Part shown: in pieces, positions 9,059-17,652 of the stretch
How positions within the stretch are numbered: the first letter of the stretch is position 1
Layout of the letters: each line of letters opens with the position of its first letter
From: a virus
Virus record (IMG/VR): IMGVR_UViG_3300036770_007495
Span: 160,704 to 224,703 of that record
Strand: one strand, 5' to 3'
Length of the DNA: 64,000 bases
The notes under the pieces: generated by a model
What the model saw: only the letters and a program-made list of their open reading frames with translations
Databases searched by the model: none
What the model was told of the DNA's origin: nothing
Position numbers and translations under genes: made by a program

Positions 9059-10015
9059 TTAGTATTTGATGCAAGGAAGTAATGCAATGTTGCGTGGTCT
9101 GGTTTCTATACCCTGCAACTGAACATTGCTATTTTCAACTCTTGCTAGAGTATTTGATGGCGGGCTATTTACAAAAGAATCTGTAAATGCATTTGGAGAA
9201 GACTTAACAAATCCTGCTGCAAGAGCAGACTCAGATGTAAGATATCTAGCAGAAAATTCTGAACCTACATCTACTACGCGTGTCAGGAGATTGTGCTCAC
9301 CAACTTGATGAGATTGATTGCTGCCAAAGGTTCTGCCTACATCAACATCAGCACGCTGATCACCGCCTGCTCGACTCCAGCCGCGAATAAATTCACCACG
9401 CAAATCTGGTAGTTCACCGCCACTGCCATATGTAGCACCAAGAATAGCGTAAAGATTAGAGAAATCAGCAGCAATTCCTTGTGCTATACCATTGCCATTC
9501 GGCACTTGACCACCACTGCAGATGAGATATCCAGTTGGCGCAGTTTGACCAGCAAACCAAAATACTGCGCCTGTTGGAACAGCAAATGCACCAGCACCAA
9601 CTGCTGCATCAACATATTGCTTGGTAACTGCATCCAGCAATTGAGTAGGATTTCCTGTGAGCGTCAAGTGTCCAGTCATGGTACCACCCGACAAAGCCAA
9701 AAATCCGGATTTTACATTGGCTAGAACTTGCGCGTCTTGTGTATCAACGTAGCCTTTGTTTGCTGCATCAAGAGTTTTAAATGGGCTGCCAGTAAGAGCC
9801 AAATAACCAGTCATTGCATCACCTGTTTTGCTCACTTTGTTGGTATAGATATCAGGTAGAATGATGCTGCTGATGGATTTGTAAAGTGTTGCAAAGCTTA
9901 CTTTTTTGGTGTATCCATCACCACCAATTTGATCAACAACAAAAACATCGCCATTGTAAAGCAATGAAGCTGGTGGGAGTTGAGAAATGTTGACTTGTTG
10001 TGCTTGCTGGGCCAT
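9059..10015 (-). CDS. Short tail fibre-like protein with phage tail collar domain
   Basis: A 318-residue protein. Residues ~63-90 and ~110-137 are two copies of a fibre repeat: TGDAMTGYLALTG ending in KGYVD, then GGTMTGHLTLTG ending in KQYVD. Residues ~140-225 form a tail collar domain: PTGAVFWFAGQTAPTGYLIC, then LPDLRGEFIRGWSRAGG. This domain is known from T4 gp12 and many short fibres, where it trimerises and presents the receptor-binding tip. The C-terminus ETRPRNIALLPCIKY is the usual ending of this family. It has its own late promoter 5 nt before the ATG. Most likely a short tail fibre or equivalent receptor-binding protein. Confidence 0.85.
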   Translation of the reverse strand: MAQQAQQVNISQLPPASLLYNGDVFVVDQIGGDGYTKKVSFATLYKSISSIILPDIYTNKVSKTGDAMTGYLALTGSPFKTLDAANKGYVDTQDAQVLANVKSGFLALSGGTMTGHLTLTGNPTQLLDAVTKQYVDAAVGAGAFAVPTGAVFWFAGQTAPTGYLICSGGQVPNGNGIAQGIAADFSNLYAILGATYGSGGELPDLRGEFIRGWSRAGGDQRADVDVGRTFGSNQSHQVGEHNLLTRVVDVGSEFSARYLTSESALAAGFVKSSPNAFTDSFVNSPPSNTLARVENSNVQLQGIETRPRNIALLPCIKY

Positions 10016-10020
10016 ATGTG

Positions 10021-10027
10021 TATTTAT
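10021..10027 (-). promoter_or_regulatory. T4-like late promoter (ATAAATA), 5 nt before the ATG at 10015
   Basis: ATAAATA on the minus strand in the 15-nt gap between genes. Confidence 0.8.
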
Positions 10028-10030
10028 GCG

Positions 10031-10678
10031 TCAAGAGGTGAGACGTGGAACGATGGAATACTGGAAAAAGCGTGTGGTGAGAGGCAACCCACTGCGAGTA
10101 GCAAGTTCTGCACCCACAACCTTGAGATTATCATCTTCTGCAACAATGGGCAGCTCGTTTTTGCTCAAATACAAATTGAAAGCATTGCCTTGAGCATCAC
10201 TTGCAACAGCAAAAACATCATGTGATGTAACAGGCATCAACTGTGTTGACATGATGTTGATCTCTTTTACAGTGTTGTAATAAGAATCTTTTGCCAACTC
10301 AAACAACACCTTGTGAGTGCCTGTGTAGCTGGATGCATACTGCAAAACAAACAAAGCAGTTAATGTTGTGACAAATGAGGATGTCTGTTTGACATAAGTA
10401 TGATTTATGTTTTGAGTGATGCTCATTATTTTGCCTGATTCAGCAATTTCAATGGCACCTGCAGATGCAATGGTGTTGTGCAAATCCAATGCATCTTCAT
10501 ATGTTGTTCCATCACCAAAATCCGCTACAATGTGCAGCACAGGATCTGTCTCTTCTTGAATTTGATACAAGTTGAAGTTGATGGGTGCAATGCCCTTGAT
10601 GAAATAAGGTCCATACACACTCACATAATCAGCAACAGGCTGTGTAGCAGATAGGTTGATGTTTAAAGTTGCATTCAT
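10031..10678 (-). CDS. PKD-like domain structural protein
   Basis: A 215-residue protein. VADFGDGTTYEDA (residues ~50-63) followed by NHTYVKQ (~112) is the hallmark of a PKD/Ig-like beta-sandwich, in which a DFGDG turn precedes an HxY strand. The rest is beta-prone. Its ATG overlaps the stop of the upstream 990-aa gene (TAATG), implying translational coupling and a shared transcript. The same domain type is found in the 715-aa protein at 38978-41125. Likely a tail or baseplate accessory subunit; partner unknown. Confidence 0.6.
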   Translation of the reverse strand: MNATLNINLSATQPVADYVSVYGPYFIKGIAPINFNLYQIQEETDPVLHIVADFGDGTTYEDALDLHNTIASAGAIEIAESGKIMSITQNINHTYVKQTSSFVTTLTALFVLQYASSYTGTHKVLFELAKDSYYNTVKEINIMSTQLMPVTSHDVFAVASDAQGNAFNLYLSKNELPIVAEDDNLKVVGAELATRSGLPLTTRFFQYSIVPRLTS

Positions 10679-13650
10679 TAGTTGAAGAAGAGAGCACCAT
10701 TTTGTGCATTGAAAGATGCATTGGCTGTTGACAACACATCAATGGTGGAGAATGTTGACAAAGCATTTACAAAGTTGTAAGTGAATGGCAAATCATCAGG
10801 AGCAAACACACCTGTCAAGTTGTCATCAAACACAATGGCATCACCAACCAAATTAAACCATGCGGCAAAAACATATGACATGTTGTTGAGGTCATAACCT
10901 GTCCATGACAATGCATATTTGTCATTCTGCTGTGCATATGAAACATTTGCATTTCCATAACGAACAATGTTGACGCTGCTCAATGGATTTGCAAACATTG
11001 AAGATAATGTTGATACATCTGCATTTGTTGGGAATTTCTTTTCAAATGCATTTGTTTTGACATTGTATCTGTAGATGGTTGGGTAAATGCATTTTGCATT
11101 GGTTGCACTCAAAGCATCTTCAAGCAATGTTGTTTTGAATGTCCAGACATCATTTGTATGTTCCACAAAGAAGCTGTTGGAGCATTGCTCATTTGCATTG
11201 ATAGTGATGGTGCTGTTGAATGTGCCAGTTTTGATGAAGTTGCCTACATCATCCATTTCAATTTTATCAAACACAACATAGTGAGGTGTTTTGATGATGA
11301 TGGTGTTGTAAATGAGATTGAAATTCTCAACACTTGTTGAGTAAATTTCATTTTTAACTGCAGCAGGATACTTGAAGAAGGTTGCAGACAATGCTGATGA
11401 GAGCGGCATCACCTGATTCTGAATGATGTTTTTCACAAGAATGCTACCAATCTTAGCTTTGATTTGCTCAAGTGTTTCATTGCTAATTTGTGCACTTGCT
11501 GCAACAATGGTAGTACATTCAGGATTTACTACTCCAATGTAATTGTCTAGTGATTCAGAATAATCATAATCAGCAATGGTGTAGCATTCATTGTTGAAGT
11601 AGTTGCTGTCAAACACCTGATAGATGTTGCTAGAGAGTGCTGGTGCTACAACAGTTGCTGTCAAAGCAGCCATGTTTCTACCAGGCACAAGCACATTGGT
11701 AGCGCTCAAACCTGCATCACACAAAATTGCATAATACACTTTGGAGTTGGCATTCCATGCAACAGAATCTGATGATACATCTGGTAAGATTGAATTGTCA
11801 GGTGCAGCAAAAAAGCCACCATCTCTGATGGAGCAAATGTAATTTGGATTGATGCTTGCGCATGCAAAGTATGGTGAGTATTCTCTAAAGTAAAGAGTGT
11901 ATTTGCTGCCTGTGAGTGTAAACATTCCTGCACTTGCAAATGTGTATCCAGTGGAGAAGGTTCCACCTCCAGGAGGCAATGCATCAATGGTCTTTGCAGT
12001 CAATCCTGTTCTGATGGATCCAAAATAATCATCATCTACAATTGCATAGTCGAAACCAAATCCTTGTTCAACATCATTGAATACATGTCCATCAATGGTG
12101 ATGCATTTGGAGTTGATGTTGTTGATGTTGTTGATGTTTTGATTGTAACGCTTGACATCTTTGAGCAAGCCAAATTCATTGCCATACACATCCTGCTTGT
12201 ATTGTGTAAAGATGCCTTCATCAAAAACGCGCTGCAAATGCACATCAAATGCAGATGCATTGTGTGTGTCAGCATTGATGTACAGAGGTTCAGAAAAGTA
12301 TGCAAAGAAGTTTTGCAAATACTCACTGCTCTTGATGTATCCATAAGCAAGACCTGCATCAAGCTTTTTGACATTGCCAGAATAGTCTATTGCAAACTGC
12401 AAAGGATATGGCAAATTGCTGAAGTAAAAATTGGTTACATTGCCATAAATGTTTGGATCAGGAAATACGTAAACATGGTTGGGCTTCAAGCTGCCCTGAT
12501 TTACATAATATGACTTGCTGGGAGCAGCAAATTGCAACACACCCATTTTGTCTGGGCGGAAAAACAATCCCAGCTGCTGGGCAGTTTTGAGTTGATCTTC
12601 TGGAACAGTTGCTGTGGTAACAAATCGTTTGTTGACAAGATTGCCACATGCATTTTCAGCCTTGAAAAGTGTGCCTGAAACAAACTGACTTTGCGAGTTG
12701 GTGGACAGGTAATAGAAGTCTGTACCAATGTATTTTTGCACCAATTTGCGCTTGAGTGCATATGTGGAAGACAATGCTTGTGTATCTGCATTGAGCAACT
12801 CAGCAATGGGATTGATTTCGCAATTGAAATCAAACAAAGTTTTCTCAATGAAGCGCTGCGGATTAATGACCAAGCCTGCACCAATTTCTTTGAGATAAAA
12901 AGGTGTTGCAAAGATGTCTGCAAGAACAGCATTGCTAAATCCAAGAAACAATTGCGCAGAAATTGTATTCACATTGCTTGTGAAGTACTTGCGACGCAAT
13001 TCATTTGTTATCTGCAAATCATCAGGTGTTGCAGATGGATCCAAATCAAAATAATTGCTGTATGTATCAAAGTAGTCAACTACATCAATTTGCAAAGTCT
13101 GCGCAATCTGCTGCAAATCAATGTTGATTGCGCCTTCATCTTCTGCTGCATACAAATAGTCAATGATGTTTTGAAATACTGTTTTCTCAATGGATGTTGT
13201 TGATCCTTTGATGCGTACTTCTTGAGATCTGGACTTTATTGCTTCACGCTTTTTAGCATAAAACAAGCAGATGTCTTTGAGCTTTTGAGCATAAAATGGA
13301 ATTGCAATGGCAAGATCTGATGCATCATCATAATCAAGATTGCTGAGAAATCGCTTCTCATCAATGGTAGTAAAATTGATGGCAATGTCTCTGAGCAGAT
13401 CCACATAACGCTGCCTGATTTCATTGGTTTGAACTGCAGGTGTTTCATTGGTCTGCAAATACCATTGCTGCAAATAATCATTGTAGCCTTGAGTAAATTG
13501 CTCTGGCGTAGCCACCTGCTTGGAATACTTGAGATATTCAAAGAAGGAGAATGGCTGAAAATTGTCCAAAGTGTCGGCGGTGCCAACGTTTGCATTGGTT
13601 ATTGAGTAGTCAACTGTTGCAGACCCAAAGTTGAAGTTGTTAGATGCCAT
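10678..13650 (-). CDS. Large tail/baseplate structural protein
   Basis: A 990-residue protein. I chose the ATG at 13648-13650 (MASNNFNF), which is 6 nt from the late promoter; a GTG one codon upstream would be only 3 nt away. The first ~170 residues look alpha-helical (FSFFEYLKYSKQ, FTQGYNDYLQQWYLQ), followed by ~800 residues of beta-rich, Asn/Tyr/Ser-rich sequence. Size and position next to fibre genes suggest a baseplate wedge or fibre-attachment protein, perhaps the counterpart of T4 gp7 or gp10, but I cannot confirm homology. Start codon and promoter lie between short GCCAT/ATGGC repeats. Confidence 0.55.
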   Translation of the reverse strand: MASNNFNFGSATVDYSITNANVGTADTLDNFQPFSFFEYLKYSKQVATPEQFTQGYNDYLQQWYLQTNETPAVQTNEIRQRYVDLLRDIAINFTTIDEKRFLSNLDYDDASDLAIAIPFYAQKLKDICLFYAKKREAIKSRSQEVRIKGSTTSIEKTVFQNIIDYLYAAEDEGAINIDLQQIAQTLQIDVVDYFDTYSNYFDLDPSATPDDLQITNELRRKYFTSNVNTISAQLFLGFSNAVLADIFATPFYLKEIGAGLVINPQRFIEKTLFDFNCEINPIAELLNADTQALSSTYALKRKLVQKYIGTDFYYLSTNSQSQFVSGTLFKAENACGNLVNKRFVTTATVPEDQLKTAQQLGLFFRPDKMGVLQFAAPSKSYYVNQGSLKPNHVYVFPDPNIYGNVTNFYFSNLPYPLQFAIDYSGNVKKLDAGLAYGYIKSSEYLQNFFAYFSEPLYINADTHNASAFDVHLQRVFDEGIFTQYKQDVYGNEFGLLKDVKRYNQNINNINNINSKCITIDGHVFNDVEQGFGFDYAIVDDDYFGSIRTGLTAKTIDALPPGGGTFSTGYTFASAGMFTLTGSKYTLYFREYSPYFACASINPNYICSIRDGGFFAAPDNSILPDVSSDSVAWNANSKVYYAILCDAGLSATNVLVPGRNMAALTATVVAPALSSNIYQVFDSNYFNNECYTIADYDYSESLDNYIGVVNPECTTIVAASAQISNETLEQIKAKIGSILVKNIIQNQVMPLSSALSATFFKYPAAVKNEIYSTSVENFNLIYNTIIIKTPHYVVFDKIEMDDVGNFIKTGTFNSTITINANEQCSNSFFVEHTNDVWTFKTTLLEDALSATNAKCIYPTIYRYNVKTNAFEKKFPTNADVSTLSSMFANPLSSVNIVRYGNANVSYAQQNDKYALSWTGYDLNNMSYVFAAWFNLVGDAIVFDDNLTGVFAPDDLPFTYNFVNALSTFSTIDVLSTANASFNAQNGALFFN

Positions 13651-13656
13651 CACAGT

Positions 13657-13663
13657 TATTTAA
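13657..13663 (-). promoter_or_regulatory. T4-like late promoter (TTAAATA), 6 nt before the ATG at 13650
   Basis: TTAAATA on the minus strand, flanked by a 5-bp repeat (13646-13650 with 13668-13672) that includes the ATG. Confidence 0.7.
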
Positions 13664-13693
13664 ACGCATGGCGCAGAAATGTAAATCATTTTA

Positions 13694-14152
13694 TCAACGG
13701 TACCAGGAATCATTACGCTCAAAAGCATCTTGAAGAGTTGATTCAGCAATTTCCATTTCTTCAAAAGTTACATCCTCAGTAACATCTACAGCATCTTTGT
13801 GTTCATCACCAACTTCAAAAATGCCTGTTACTTCCAAATCTTCAATTTCAGGCCAACGACTTCCAATGTATCCATTTGATGCATTTGGACGCTCTTCTTC
13901 TATGGTGTATGTAACTTCTCCTTCAAGCACATAATCACCTGGTCTGTTTGGAAATTTCACAGTAATGTCATCACCCTTCCATGTCTGCTGAACGAATCTA
14001 AAATCATCATCAAGATCACCATCATAGTCACGTTCTTCTTCCTGCTCCGCAGCAGAAGCAGAATGATCGTACTGCTCAACGTTTTCTTCACGCTTCTGCT
14101 TTTCTTTGGTTTCATTGTATACAACTCGATTGTAGAGTCTGTTAAAATTCAT
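13694..14152 (-). CDS. Acidic hypothetical protein
   Basis: A 152-residue protein, not recognised. A basic N-terminus (NFNRLYNRVVYNETKEKQKR) is followed by a very Glu/Asp-rich remainder with stretches such as EQEEERDYDGDLDDD. It has its own late promoter 5 nt before the ATG, so it belongs to the virion-assembly programme. Acidic late proteins are often scaffolds, head-core or assembly factors, but nothing specific supports that here. Confidence 0.6.
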   Translation of the reverse strand: MNFNRLYNRVVYNETKEKQKREENVEQYDHSASAAEQEEERDYDGDLDDDFRFVQQTWKGDDITVKFPNRPGDYVLEGEVTYTIEEERPNASNGYIGSRWPEIEDLEVTGIFEVGDEHKDAVDVTEDVTFEEMEIAESTLQDAFERNDSWYR

Positions 14153-14157
14153 AATGC

Positions 14158-14164
14158 TATTTAA
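14158..14164 (-). promoter_or_regulatory. T4-like late promoter (TTAAATA), 5 nt before the ATG at 14152
   Basis: TTAAATA on the minus strand overlaps the TAA stop (14161-14163) of the upstream peptidase-like gene. Confidence 0.75.
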
Positions 14165-14625
14165 TACTCGCCAATTGTTATTTTTGACATGGTTTTGTAC
14201 AGCTGCAGCACATATTTGAACTGTTTTTCATGCTTGCGGCACATTTTTTCTGCAGGTGAGCTAAAGTATTTGGACTCTGGCACAATTTGCTTTTCATGCC
14301 ACTTCATCACATTGAATTGATGCCAATGCATCATCTCATGCATGATGCTGATGAACAATTGTTTTTGTAGTTTTTTTGCATCAGTGCATTCAATTATTCT
14401 GTTGCACAAAAAAACTTCATCCTCAAATGCATAATATCCATAATTTACATCATCTCTCTTGTCTACTCTCAATGCAATGTAATGATGCTTTACTGGTGTT
14501 GAATCACAGTCAAAATGAACATTGTAGAATGCTGTATATGCAGCACCAAAAGTGACGCAATCAAAATTACACTCATCAAGAATTTTCTTGGCTATGCCTG
14601 ATGGATAAAAATGAAATACTTTCAT
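14161..14625 (-). CDS. HExxH metallopeptidase-like protein
   Basis: A 154-residue protein starting at MKVFHFYPSG; the open frame runs on upstream to 15114 but there it overlaps plus-strand neck genes. Residues 96-100 are HEMMH, the zinc-binding HExxH motif, followed by SSPAEKMCRKHE (122-133), where E127 could be the third ligand, as in SprT/WSS1-like and minigluzincin-type proteins. Cys-containing N-terminal part of unknown role. It is divergent from the neck operon and sits beside head and neck genes. Possible roles are virion maturation or host-protein cleavage; inactivity cannot be excluded. No clear late promoter at this start. Confidence 0.6.
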   Translation of the reverse strand: MKVFHFYPSGIAKKILDECNFDCVTFGAAYTAFYNVHFDCDSTPVKHHYIALRVDKRDDVNYGYYAFEDEVFLCNRIIECTDAKKLQKQLFISIMHEMMHWHQFNVMKWHEKQIVPESKYFSSPAEKMCRKHEKQFKYVLQLYKTMSKITIGEY

Positions 14626-14642
14626 AGCTTTTGCAAATGGGC

Positions 14643-14649
14643 ATAAATA
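14643..14649 (+). promoter_or_regulatory. Possible late promoter (ATAAATA) for the 14671 gene
   Basis: ATAAATA lies 21 nt before the ATG at 14671, or 3 nt before an in-frame TTG at 14653. The geometry is atypical for this genome. Confidence 0.45.
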
Positions 14650-14670
14650 AACTTGTCCATTGTATTTACT

Positions 14671-15081
14671 ATGAGCTTTCCAACATTCAAAACATTTTTT
14701 GAAACTACTGCAACTGATCCGACTGTTAATAAAGCTGTCAATGGATATGGTGATGGAAATGCTGCAGGCAAAATGAGAACCAGCCGCATAACTGGCACCA
14801 GCAAAAACCCAAATTTGCTTGCTCAAAGCTCCATCAACACTCAAACTGCAACTAAAAACAACAAGATTGACAAAGTTGCAAATAATCCTGCAGCACAAGA
14901 AGTTTTGAATGATCTTGATTTGCAAGAAATTCAAAACACTCACGGCATTGATTTGAATCAAATGCAAAATGATCAGCCCAAGCAAGTCAATGCAAAAATT
15001 AATGCAGCAGTTGTAAAGTCTGTTGATGCAACAGGCAAGCCAATTTACAGATTGATTCACTACAAGCCAATTCAGCAATGA
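14671..15081 (+). CDS. Hypothetical protein upstream of neck gene
   Basis: A 136-residue protein (MSFPTFKTFFE), not recognised. It is rich in Asn, Lys, Ala and Gln, with a likely helical centre (AAQEVLNDLDLQEIQ). Its stop overlaps the start of the neck gene (ATGA), so the two are translationally coupled. A position just before gp14 would suit gp13, but it is far shorter than T4 gp13 and I see no support for that identity. An in-frame TTG at 14653 could extend it by six residues. Confidence 0.6.
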   Translation: MSFPTFKTFFETTATDPTVNKAVNGYGDGNAAGKMRTSRITGTSKNPNLLAQSSINTQTATKNNKIDKVANNPAAQEVLNDLDLQEIQNTHGIDLNQMQNDQPKQVNAKINAAVVKSVDATGKPIYRLIHYKPIQQ

Positions 15082-15872
15082 GTTACTACTCCGGAGCATA
15101 TCAAGCACCAACATGCGGCGTGTTTTACACTGGCGCTAACAATGGAAACTTTGATTGTCAAGTCAATGTCAACAACTTGAACAACAATGCTTCTGAACGT
15201 GAAACCATCTCCAATTCCATTCAAGAAGCCATCAATCGATTTGGATCCACTGTAGCATACTATGTGAATACATACAATGTATCTGCTGCAAACAACATTT
15301 ATGGTGAAGATCCAACCAGCACATTCTTTGGTCCAACCAATGTGGTGATGTACATCAAATTGTCTGAAAATTCAGTTACATTGCGCAGATTTGGCTTTGA
15401 TAGTGGTGATGACATTACAGCATATGTGCACATCAGTTCATATTATGCAACATTTGCACCATTGAGTGTGTATCCTGCATTGCAGCAAGCCATTGAACCC
15501 AAAGCAGGTGATGTATTCCAGATGATTCAGTATGGTGCAACCAGACCAGGTGATCGCAATGGCAAATTCTTCGAAATCACTGAAAGAGTTGATCAAGAAA
15601 TGGATGATCCAAGCATGAATCCATTGGGTGGACACTACATGTGGAAATTGCGTGCTCGCCGTCTTGACTTTAGCTTTGAGCCTGGATTGTCTGGTGAAAG
15701 AGGTGCTGCACAGGTGTTTGACAATGCTCTCAATGGCATCATGCCTGGCGGTACACAACAACCTTCACCTGACAAGACATATCCCGGCAGCGCAGATGCA
15801 GAAAGCCTCAACATTTTTGATCAAAGTGTAAACAACACAAGTGTTTATGGAGAATATGGTTACAACCCTTGA
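15078..15872 (+). CDS. Neck protein (gp14-like)
   Basis: A 264-residue protein, close to the 256 aa of T4 gp14. Features recalled from T4-type neck proteins are the early YQAPTCGVFYTG segment, NSIQEAINRFGSTVAYYVN (~48-66), the FFGPTNVVMYIK stretch and a C-terminal acidic tail ending near VYGEYGYNP. Gp13 and gp14 close the filled head and make the platform for tail docking. It overlaps the upstream gene by 4 nt and is followed by an early-type nuclease gene with its own promoter. Confidence 0.75.
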   Translation: MSYYSGAYQAPTCGVFYTGANNGNFDCQVNVNNLNNNASERETISNSIQEAINRFGSTVAYYVNTYNVSAANNIYGEDPTSTFFGPTNVVMYIKLSENSVTLRRFGFDSGDDITAYVHISSYYATFAPLSVYPALQQAIEPKAGDVFQMIQYGATRPGDRNGKFFEITERVDQEMDDPSMNPLGGHYMWKLRARRLDFSFEPGLSGERGAAQVFDNALNGIMPGGTQQPSPDKTYPGSADAESLNIFDQSVNNTSVYGEYGYNP

Positions 15873-15896
15873 TTTTTCATTGCATGGTGTTATTAT
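15869..15896 (+). promoter_or_regulatory. Sigma70-like promoter for the nuclease gene
   Basis: TTGATT, a 16-nt spacer and TATTAT at 15891-15896 end 7 nt before the ATG at 15904. It overlaps the stop region of the neck gene and predicts a leaderless or nearly leaderless RNA. Confidence 0.55.
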
Positions 15897-15903
15897 TTGA
15901 TAG

Positions 15904-16620
15904 ATGATCACATTTGATGAAGCAAATCACAAGTATTACAATGAGTTTGGCACTGAATACATTAGTGTAACAACTTTTTTGAATACATTAAAGAAGCCTT
16001 TTGATACTGAAAAGCACGCTGCACGTGTTGCTGAAAAGAACAATACTACACCTGATGCAATCAAAGCAACATGGAAAGCATTGACTGTTGAAGCTCAAGA
16101 AAAGGGCAAGGCTTTTCACAAAGCCATGGAAGATTACATCAAATATGGAGAGATTGATGCTCAATATTCAGATCTCATCAAAAGTCTCAACAAGGCCAGT
16201 GAAGGCTTCAAGGCCAACAAGAAGACAGCAGAAGGTTTGCTGTGGAATGATGAATCACAAATTGCAGGAACAGCGGATTTGGTGTTGGAAAATGATGATG
16301 ATTTCTTCATCTTGGACTTCAAAACCAACAAAAAGTTCACTTTTATGAATGCTTTTGGTGAAAAATTACTTGCACCTCTCGACTTCTTAGATTATTGTGA
16401 GTTTACAATTTACTCTTTGCAATTGTCCTTGTATGCTTACATGAAGCAAAAGCTCACTGGAAAGCACTGCAAGGGGTTGAAAGTGCTTTACTTGACTGTA
16501 AATACATTCAACAACACAAGATATTGGAGAGAAATTCCCATCATCTATTGCAAAGACACCATTGAAAAACTAATACAACATCGCAAAGCATCTCTATCTA
16601 CACAGCATGCAAATACATGA
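15904..16620 (+). CDS. PD-(D/E)XK nuclease (RecB/Cas4-like exonuclease fold)
   Basis: A 238-residue protein. H72 in EKGKAFHKAMEDY, GTAD (122-125) and DFKTNKK (138-144) give the H...D...DxK arrangement of RecB-family nucleases, with D125, D138 and K140 as likely metal and catalytic residues. It probably degrades or processes DNA in recombination or host-DNA breakdown. Unlike its late neighbours it has a sigma70-type promoter, which suits an early or middle DNA-metabolism role. Its end overlaps the next start by 14 nt. Confidence 0.75.
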   Translation: MITFDEANHKYYNEFGTEYISVTTFLNTLKKPFDTEKHAARVAEKNNTTPDAIKATWKALTVEAQEKGKAFHKAMEDYIKYGEIDAQYSDLIKSLNKASEGFKANKKTAEGLLWNDESQIAGTADLVLENDDDFFILDFKTNKKFTFMNAFGEKLLAPLDFLDYCEFTIYSLQLSLYAYMKQKLTGKHCKGLKVLYLTVNTFNNTRYWREIPIIYCKDTIEKLIQHRKASLSTQHANT

Positions 16621-17020
16621 TACTGCAAATAGTCGGTTCTCCAAATCCAAAGTTGAAGAGTTTTGGAGAATGGTTGAAGGGGTAAAATGGGAAGAAGGCC
16701 GTAGTGCTGAAACCATTAAATTGGATCTGATGAAAATCATGACTCCCTCTTGTGCTGAAACCAACAAGCGCATTGCTTATTTCTATGCTCTGCATTTGGT
16801 TGATGCTTTCAAAAAGTGGCAGCATACAGCAGGTGATGAAGAGAAGTATGACATGATTGATCTTGAATTTGCTGCAAGCAATGCAGTTGGTGGTGGTAAA
16901 TTCAATTATGATCAGTTTGTTGCTGCACCGCAGTATCTTGCAGCAGAAGCTAATAATGTGTCTATTGAAGACAACTTCATGAAATGCTTGCCAACTGATG
17001 ATGATTACTACTATCAATAA
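16607..17020 (+). CDS. Hypothetical protein co-transcribed with nuclease
   Basis: A 137-residue protein starting MQIHDTANSRFSKSK, not recognised. Mostly helical in appearance, with an acidic C-terminus ending DDDYYYQ. It overlaps the nuclease gene by 14 nt and is followed by a strong bidirectional terminator, so the two form one unit. Position just upstream of the terminase might suggest a packaging factor, but it shows no helix-turn-helix or other small-terminase sign. Confidence 0.6.
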   Translation: MQIHDTANSRFSKSKVEEFWRMVEGVKWEEGRSAETIKLDLMKIMTPSCAETNKRIAYFYALHLVDAFKKWQHTAGDEEKYDMIDLEFAASNAVGGGKFNYDQFVAAPQYLAAEANNVSIEDNFMKCLPTDDDYYYQ

Positions 17021-17039
17021 TTAAAACAACAATCAACAA

Positions 17040-17080
17040 CAAAAAAAAAGAGCGGCATTTCTGCCGCTCTTTTTGTTTTC
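17040..17080. terminator. Bidirectional rho-independent terminator
   Basis: A GC-rich hairpin, AGAGCGGCA / TGCCGCTCT with a 4-nt TTTC loop, flanked by A and T runs on both sides. It separates the convergent 16607-17020 and 17098-17904 genes. Confidence 0.9.
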
Positions 17081-17097
17081 AATGTTCTCTTTTACTC

Positions 17098-17652
17098 TCA
17101 GTCAAAGATTGATTTGCCAGGAGTGAGCTTGCTGTTGACTTTCATGCTGCCTTTGCTCATGAGAGTCTTGCCCTTGTCACCAAGTGCCTTTGGTTCTGCT
17201 TCAAGATCAACGTTAACAGAGGCATCAGCCTTGCCGCCAGTCTTGCCTGTTACAGTACCGCCCACTTTCATCTTGCCCTTGCCCATGAGATCATGGCCTT
17301 TGTTGCCAATTGGCTTTGGAGAAGGCTCAACTACAACGCTTTCTGGAAATGCTCCTTCATCTTCGTCTTCATCATCCATCATCTCATCACCGAGATCAGC
17401 GCCAAGATCTTCTGCGCCCAATTCTTCATCGGTCATTTCATCTTCCATGCCGCCTTCAAGCTGGCCCATGAGTGCATCATGAAGCTTCTGTGCAAGTTCA
17501 CGTGGAAGAGAAATTGTGATTTCTGTTTCATCACCCATGTCATCAGAAACATCAACATCAAGAGCTTCAAGGTCTTGGTTTTCAGTATCCATGTCAGATG
17601 GGTTGTCCATCACTTCTTCGTAGAGAGTATCAAAAAGAGATTTTTGTGTCAT
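17098..17652 (-). CDS. Nested in-frame short form of the 17098-17904 gene
   Basis: An internal ATG at 17650-17652 (MTQKSLFDTLYEEV) has CTAAATA exactly 5 nt upstream, the preferred geometry in this genome. It would give a 184-residue product lacking the basic N-terminal region. This is inferred from promoter spacing only. Confidence 0.45.
   Translation of the reverse strand: MTQKSLFDTLYEEVMDNPSDMDTENQDLEALDVDVSDDMGDETEITISLPRELAQKLHDALMGQLEGGMEDEMTDEELGAEDLGADLGDEMMDDEDEDEGAFPESVVVEPSPKPIGNKGHDLMGKGKMKVGGTVTGKTGGKADASVNVDLEAEPKALGDKGKTLMSKGSMKVNSKLTPGKSIFD

Noticed and set aside
14626-15114. N-terminal extension of the HExxH protein to 317 residues
   Set aside because: The extension lies opposite the coding sequence of a plus-strand gene, is Cys/Ile/Leu-rich shadow-like sequence, and a compact start at 14625 gives a complete domain.
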